Source of the DNA: Marivirga salinae
GTDB taxonomy: Bacteria; Bacteroidota; Bacteroidia; Cytophagales; Cyclobacteriaceae
Direction: 5' to 3'
Assembly (NCBI RefSeq): GCF_030503855.1
Contig: NZ_CP129971.1
Location: 751,501 to 815,500 of the forward strand
DNA length: 64,000 nucleotides
This document shows, piece by piece, positions 60,897-64,000 of this stretch. The notes under the pieces were generated by a model that was not told the origin of the DNA, searched no databases, and saw nothing but the letters and a program-made list of their open reading frames with translations. A program made the position numbers and the translations under genes. Within the stretch, counting starts at the first letter, position 1. Every line of letters starts with the position of its first letter.

Positions 60897-62939
60897 TTAT
60901 TTCAATCCGGCTCTTTCTAGCAGTGCCTCTATTTTAGGCTCCCTTCCCCTGAATCTTTTGTATAATTCCATTGGGTGTTCACTTCCTCCTTTTGAAAGGA
61001 TGTTGTCTTTAAAAGATTGTGCGACTTCTTTATTGAAGATGCCTTTTTCCTTAAATAAAGAGAACGCATCTGCATCCAATACTTCTGCCCATTTGTAGCT
61101 ATAGTAACCTGAGGCATAGCCACCAGAAAAAATGTGGCCAAATTGGGTGCTCATTAATGTGCCTTTCACTTTCGGGAATAATTTTGTGGGTGCCATGGCT
61201 TTTTCTTCAAAGTCGGCTACATTTTCAATATTTTTAGCTTCTTCTCTGTCCAAACTGAAATACCCCATATCCAAAAGTGCTAAACTAACTTGCCTCACGG
61301 TGGCGTAGGCTTCATGATAAGTGCTGCTGGCTTTTATTTTTTCAACATATTCCTGCGGAATCTTTTCGCCTGTTTCAAAATGCTTCGCAAATAAATCGAG
61401 GCATTCCTTTTCATAACACCAATTTTCAAAAATCTGGGAAGGCAGTTCCACGAAATCCCAATAAACATTGGCTCCGGACAAGCTGCCGTAGCGGCTGTTT
61501 CCTAACATGGCATGCAAGGCATGACCAAATTCATGGAATAGAGTCGTTACTTCATTGAAAGTCAATAAGCTCGGATTGCCCGGTGAAGATGGCGTGAAAT
61601 TACAGACATTGGAAACCAAGGGTCTGAATTCTTCTCCGTTTTTTCGGTATTGATCCCGATAAGTGGTCATCCATGCGCCTCCTCTTTTTCCTTCTCTCGG
61701 GTGAAAATCTGCATAGAAAATGGCCACATGTTCACCTGAAGTGGTGCTTACTTCATAGGTGGTTACATCTTCATGGTAAACTGGAATATTTTTAACTTCT
61801 TTAAATCGAATATCATATAATTTTTCAGCCGATTGGAAAACGCCATCTAGCACATTTTCCAATTTGAAATAAGGTCTTAGCAATTCATCGTCAATAGCAT
61901 ATTTTTTCTTTTTCAGCTTTTCAGAATAATAACCCCAATCCCAACGCTGTAAATCAATATCTTCTCCCAGTTCTTTTACGAATGATTTTATTTCGGCTAC
62001 CTCTTCTTTCGCTTTTGGTAGAGCTTGTTTCAAGAGGTCATCCAAAAATTTCTGTACTTTATCCTTACTTTCCGCCATTCTTTCTTCCAACACATAATCT
62101 GCATAAGAATCATAGCCTAAAAGACTGACTTTCTCACTTCTCAGATTTACGATTTCCTGAATAATGACTTTATTATTGCGCTCATCATTTTTATTGGCTT
62201 TGGACATAAATGCCTTATAAAGCTCTTCCCTCAATGAGCGATTATCTGCATTTTCCATAAATGGAACAAAGCTTGGAGCTTGCAAAGTGAAAACCCATTT
62301 TCCTTCTTTGCCTTTTGCTTTAGCTATATTCGCAGCTTGTCGAATAGCAGAATCGGGCAATCCGCTCAAATCTTTTTCATCTGATATCACCAATTCATAA
62401 TCATTGGTCTCTGCCAGTACATTTTCACCAAAAGTAAGGCTCTGCTGTGAAAGCTTTTTGGTGATTTCCTTAAATCGGGCTTTATCTTTTTCATTCAGAT
62501 CAGCTCCGTTTCGGATAAAGGCTTTATAGGTTTTGGTCAACAACATTGCTTGCTCATTGTCGAGCTCCAACTGATCTTTTTGATTATAAACAGTTTTTAC
62601 ACGTTCAAATAAATCAGCATTTTGCCAGATGTCATTTCCAAATTCTGATAAGATGGGAGAAGCCTCTCTGGCTACTTCTTGAATTTTTTTATTGGTTTCC
62701 GCGCTGTTGAGGTTGAATAAAATGGAAGTTACCGAGCTTAATTTTTCACCTGCTAATTCCATTGCTTCCAAAGTATTTTCAAAAGTAGGCGCTGAACTTT
62801 GTGAGGTGATATCCTCAATTTCTTGCTTGGCTTCTTTAATGGCAACTTCTATAGCCGGCATAAAATACTCGGACTTTATTTTATCAAATGGTGGTGTTTG
62901 ATGGGGAGTATCAAAGTTTTTTAATAATGGGTTATCCAT
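60897..62939 (-). CDS. M3-family oligopeptidase (OpdA/Dcp type)
   Basis: A 680-residue zinc metallopeptidase, close to E. coli oligopeptidase A/Dcp in length. The zinc site FHEFGHALHAML (HExxH near 467) and the downstream glutamate region (SQIFENWCYE) are present, as is the C-terminal family motif FSGGYASGYYSYKWAEVLDADAF. It degrades short peptides in the cytoplasm or periplasm; no signal peptide is seen, so cytoplasmic. ATG at 62939 with a promoter box 31 nt upstream. Confidence 0.93.
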   Translation of the reverse strand: MDNPLLKNFDTPHQTPPFDKIKSEYFMPAIEVAIKEAKQEIEDITSQSSAPTFENTLEAMELAGEKLSSVTSILFNLNSAETNKKIQEVAREASPILSEFGNDIWQNADLFERVKTVYNQKDQLELDNEQAMLLTKTYKAFIRNGADLNEKDKARFKEITKKLSQQSLTFGENVLAETNDYELVISDEKDLSGLPDSAIRQAANIAKAKGKEGKWVFTLQAPSFVPFMENADNRSLREELYKAFMSKANKNDERNNKVIIQEIVNLRSEKVSLLGYDSYADYVLEERMAESKDKVQKFLDDLLKQALPKAKEEVAEIKSFVKELGEDIDLQRWDWGYYSEKLKKKKYAIDDELLRPYFKLENVLDGVFQSAEKLYDIRFKEVKNIPVYHEDVTTYEVSTTSGEHVAIFYADFHPREGKRGGAWMTTYRDQYRKNGEEFRPLVSNVCNFTPSSPGNPSLLTFNEVTTLFHEFGHALHAMLGNSRYGSLSGANVYWDFVELPSQIFENWCYEKECLDLFAKHFETGEKIPQEYVEKIKASSTYHEAYATVRQVSLALLDMGYFSLDREEAKNIENVADFEEKAMAPTKLFPKVKGTLMSTQFGHIFSGGYASGYYSYKWAEVLDADAFSLFKEKGIFNKEVAQSFKDNILSKGGSEHPMELYKRFRGREPKIEALLERAGLK

Positions 62940-62969
62940 AAATATATTTTCTTGTTAGAATTTCGAATG

Positions 62970-62977
62970 CAAACTTA
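62970..62977 (-). promoter_or_regulatory. Candidate -7 box of the M3 peptidase gene
   Basis: Minus-strand TAAGTTTG fits TAnnTTTG, 30 nt before the ATG at 62939. No clear -33 box. Confidence 0.45.
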
Positions 62978-63107
62978 AGTTGTTTATTACGGAATTGGGG
63001 GATGAGAAGATTAAATTATAGGGATTGATTTAATGTTTTTCCTCTTGCATTTGTGAAAACAAGTCTGCACATGCTGTCAGAAATTCAAAACTAATATATG
63101 AGTATTA

Positions 63108-63251
63108 TTTTCGCTAAAGCGAAAAACCTTTTGTTTTCTTTTGTCTCTTTTGTGGTTAAATAATTATGTTTTTTAGTCCCATTATAGGTAGCACTTTTCC
63201 ACCACAAAAGTAACAAGAGAACTCAAAAGAAAATAACCAAGGTTATTTTTT
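63108..63251. repeat. 145-bp structured repeat, copy C
   Basis: Opens with TTTTCGC-TAAA-GCGAAAA, left arm TTTTCTTTTG then CTTTTGTGGTT, a variable middle, right arm starting CCACCACAAAAG and ends AATAACC-AA-GGTTATT. It lies between the M3 peptidase and SnoaL-like genes. The rest of the 62978-63304 gap shows no gene. Confidence 0.85.
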
Positions 63252-63304
63252 GAGGATTTCAGTAAATGACTCGTGTTTAAAATTTCATTAATCAACTTGA
63301 GTTT

Positions 63305-63724
63305 CTACTTCGACAATTTCTTTTTTATGGTTCGGATAATGGCTCCCAAAACAGGAATGTTTTCGTAGAACAGCTCCCCGGTATCAAAATAATCTCTTTG
63401 TCTGATTATTTTATCTTCAATTATTAGGACTGAAATACCTGATGCTTTCACATTCTTTTTCGGTCTTTTTAATTTGAGATTCATTTCCCAGCTTAAATAG
63501 GCTTTATTGTCAACAATGGATTCATCGGTAAATAGAAATGAACCTTCAATTAGATTTTCATTTAGTTTGTTGAAGTATGCTTTGAGATTTTCAATTCCAT
63601 GAATTTCGTGAATTGGGTCTTTTAAAACTATATGATCTGAATAGATTTCATTCAGAACAGAATTATTTGTGAAATCTATTTGTGAGAAGTAATTCTTAAA
63701 CTTTTCAAGGATTATAGCTTTCAT
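63305..63724 (-). CDS. SnoaL/NTF2-like protein
   Basis: A 139-residue protein with the cone-shaped NTF2-like pattern: helix AIILEKFKNYFSQID, strand EIYSDHIVLKDPIHEIHG, helix NLKAYFNKLN, then strands SFLFTDESIVDNKAYLSWEM and VLIIEDKIIRQRDYFD. SnoaL-like domains act as small enzymes or binding proteins; the polar residues DHIVLKDP and RDYFD line the pocket in relatives. No specific reaction can be assigned. Confidence 0.8.
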   Translation of the reverse strand: MKAIILEKFKNYFSQIDFTNNSVLNEIYSDHIVLKDPIHEIHGIENLKAYFNKLNENLIEGSFLFTDESIVDNKAYLSWEMNLKLKRPKKNVKASGISVLIIEDKIIRQRDYFDTGELFYENIPVLGAIIRTIKKKLSK

Positions 63725-63809
63725 GATTATTTGGTTAAAGGAAGTCCTTAGATTAGAGCTATTTACTATAAATCTAACAAAATTAATTTAAAGATTAGTG
63801 CAAGAAATT

Positions 63810-64000
63810 TTACTCCTTAACCAATAACCACTCAATTAAATCATCATTATCCACTATGCTCCAGGAATGGGGATGCCTTGAATTGTTTGGTTTTCGATAC
63901 CCTTTGTTTTCTGTTAAAATAAGATCTGCTTTCTCGTTTCCTAGTCTATTGAGCTCATTAATAAAGGCTGAACATTCGGTAACATTCATACTAGTTAAAT
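63810..64000 (-). CDS. C-terminal end of an alpha/beta hydrolase (partial)
   Basis: The minus-strand frame is open from the window edge to a TAA at 63810-63812, covering 62 residues. The ending NNSRHPHSWSIVDNDDLIEWLLVKE resembles the last helix of dienelactone hydrolase/phospholipase-type alpha/beta hydrolases, in which the His in the H-x-SW region is catalytic. The Ser and Asp lie outside the window, so identity is tentative. Confidence 0.6.
   Translation of the reverse strand, partial: LTSMNVTECSAFINELNRLGNEKADLILTENKGYRKPNNSRHPHSWSIVDNDDLIEWLLVKE

Overview
The window reads as an AT-rich chromosome segment of a Bacteroidota bacterium. Probably it is a marine member of the Cytophagales such as a Marivirga-like organism; that placement is inferred, not proven. 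The evidence is TAnnTTTG promoter boxes, almost no Shine-Dalgarno sites, a lipidated TamA (TamL) next to TamB, CarboxypepD_reg domains in surface and anti-sigma proteins, YwqK/MORN and PorT-like barrel proteins, and a DUF3494 ice-binding lipoprotein. No prophage, complete insertion sequence with inverted ends, CRISPR array or rRNA operon was seen.

Layout. 1-4.4 kb: end of an unknown gene, a secreted transglutaminase-like/TPR protein, a Tet(M)-type translational GTPase and a small lipoprotein. 4.5-10 kb: a REP-associated (Y1/HUH) transposase and a double-length UvrA paralogue, both carrying a REP palindrome inside the reading frame. 10-13.3 kb: a PAS/DHp protein without an ATPase domain, its response regulator, and an NrnA-type DHH phosphoesterase. 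13.4-19.8 kb: a uvrA-like gene remnant with a REP, an ECF sigma/anti-sigma pair divergent from a vWA surface protein, and a PLP enzyme. 20-24 kb: a TlpA-type thioredoxin gene flanked by a complete thiolase gene and a decayed copy of that thiolase's 3' end, then an antitoxin/PIN toxin pair. 24-31.3 kb: tamB-tamL. 31.4-34.8 kb: a quinone oxidoreductase, a small MscS channel and a DUF2254 protein. 35 kb: tRNA-Leu(UAA) and tRNA-Gly(GCC). 35.4-40.8 kb: a fatty-acid desaturase and a four-gene operon of a second ATPase-less PAS/DHp protein, a MORN-repeat secreted protein and two barrel proteins. 41-48.3 kb: a PorT-like barrel with an apparent ATA start, a 57-residue membrane protein, a large MscS channel, an ice-binding lipoprotein and an OmpA-like protein. 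48.7-54.4 kb: housekeeping genes (mutS, an RNA methyltransferase, nadC, purN). 54.5-57.8 kb: a membrane-anchored XRE protein and a DoxX/DUF2071/methyltransferase/membrane-protein operon. 57.9-64 kb: a secreted beta-helix protein, a small barrel-like protein, an M3 peptidase, a SnoaL-like protein and the end of an alpha/beta hydrolase.

How it fits together. Much of the window serves the cell envelope: TamB/TamL, OmpA, several barrels, two osmotic-release channels, a desaturase that tunes lipid fluidity, and an ice-binding protein. With the desaturase and ice-binding protein this suits a cold or marine habitat (inference). The sections least explained by known genes are the repeats: a REP family tied to its own transposase, and a 145-bp hairpin-rich element in three intergenic copies. 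Two truncated gene duplicates lie near these repeats, and two signalling proteins lack the kinase ATPase domain.
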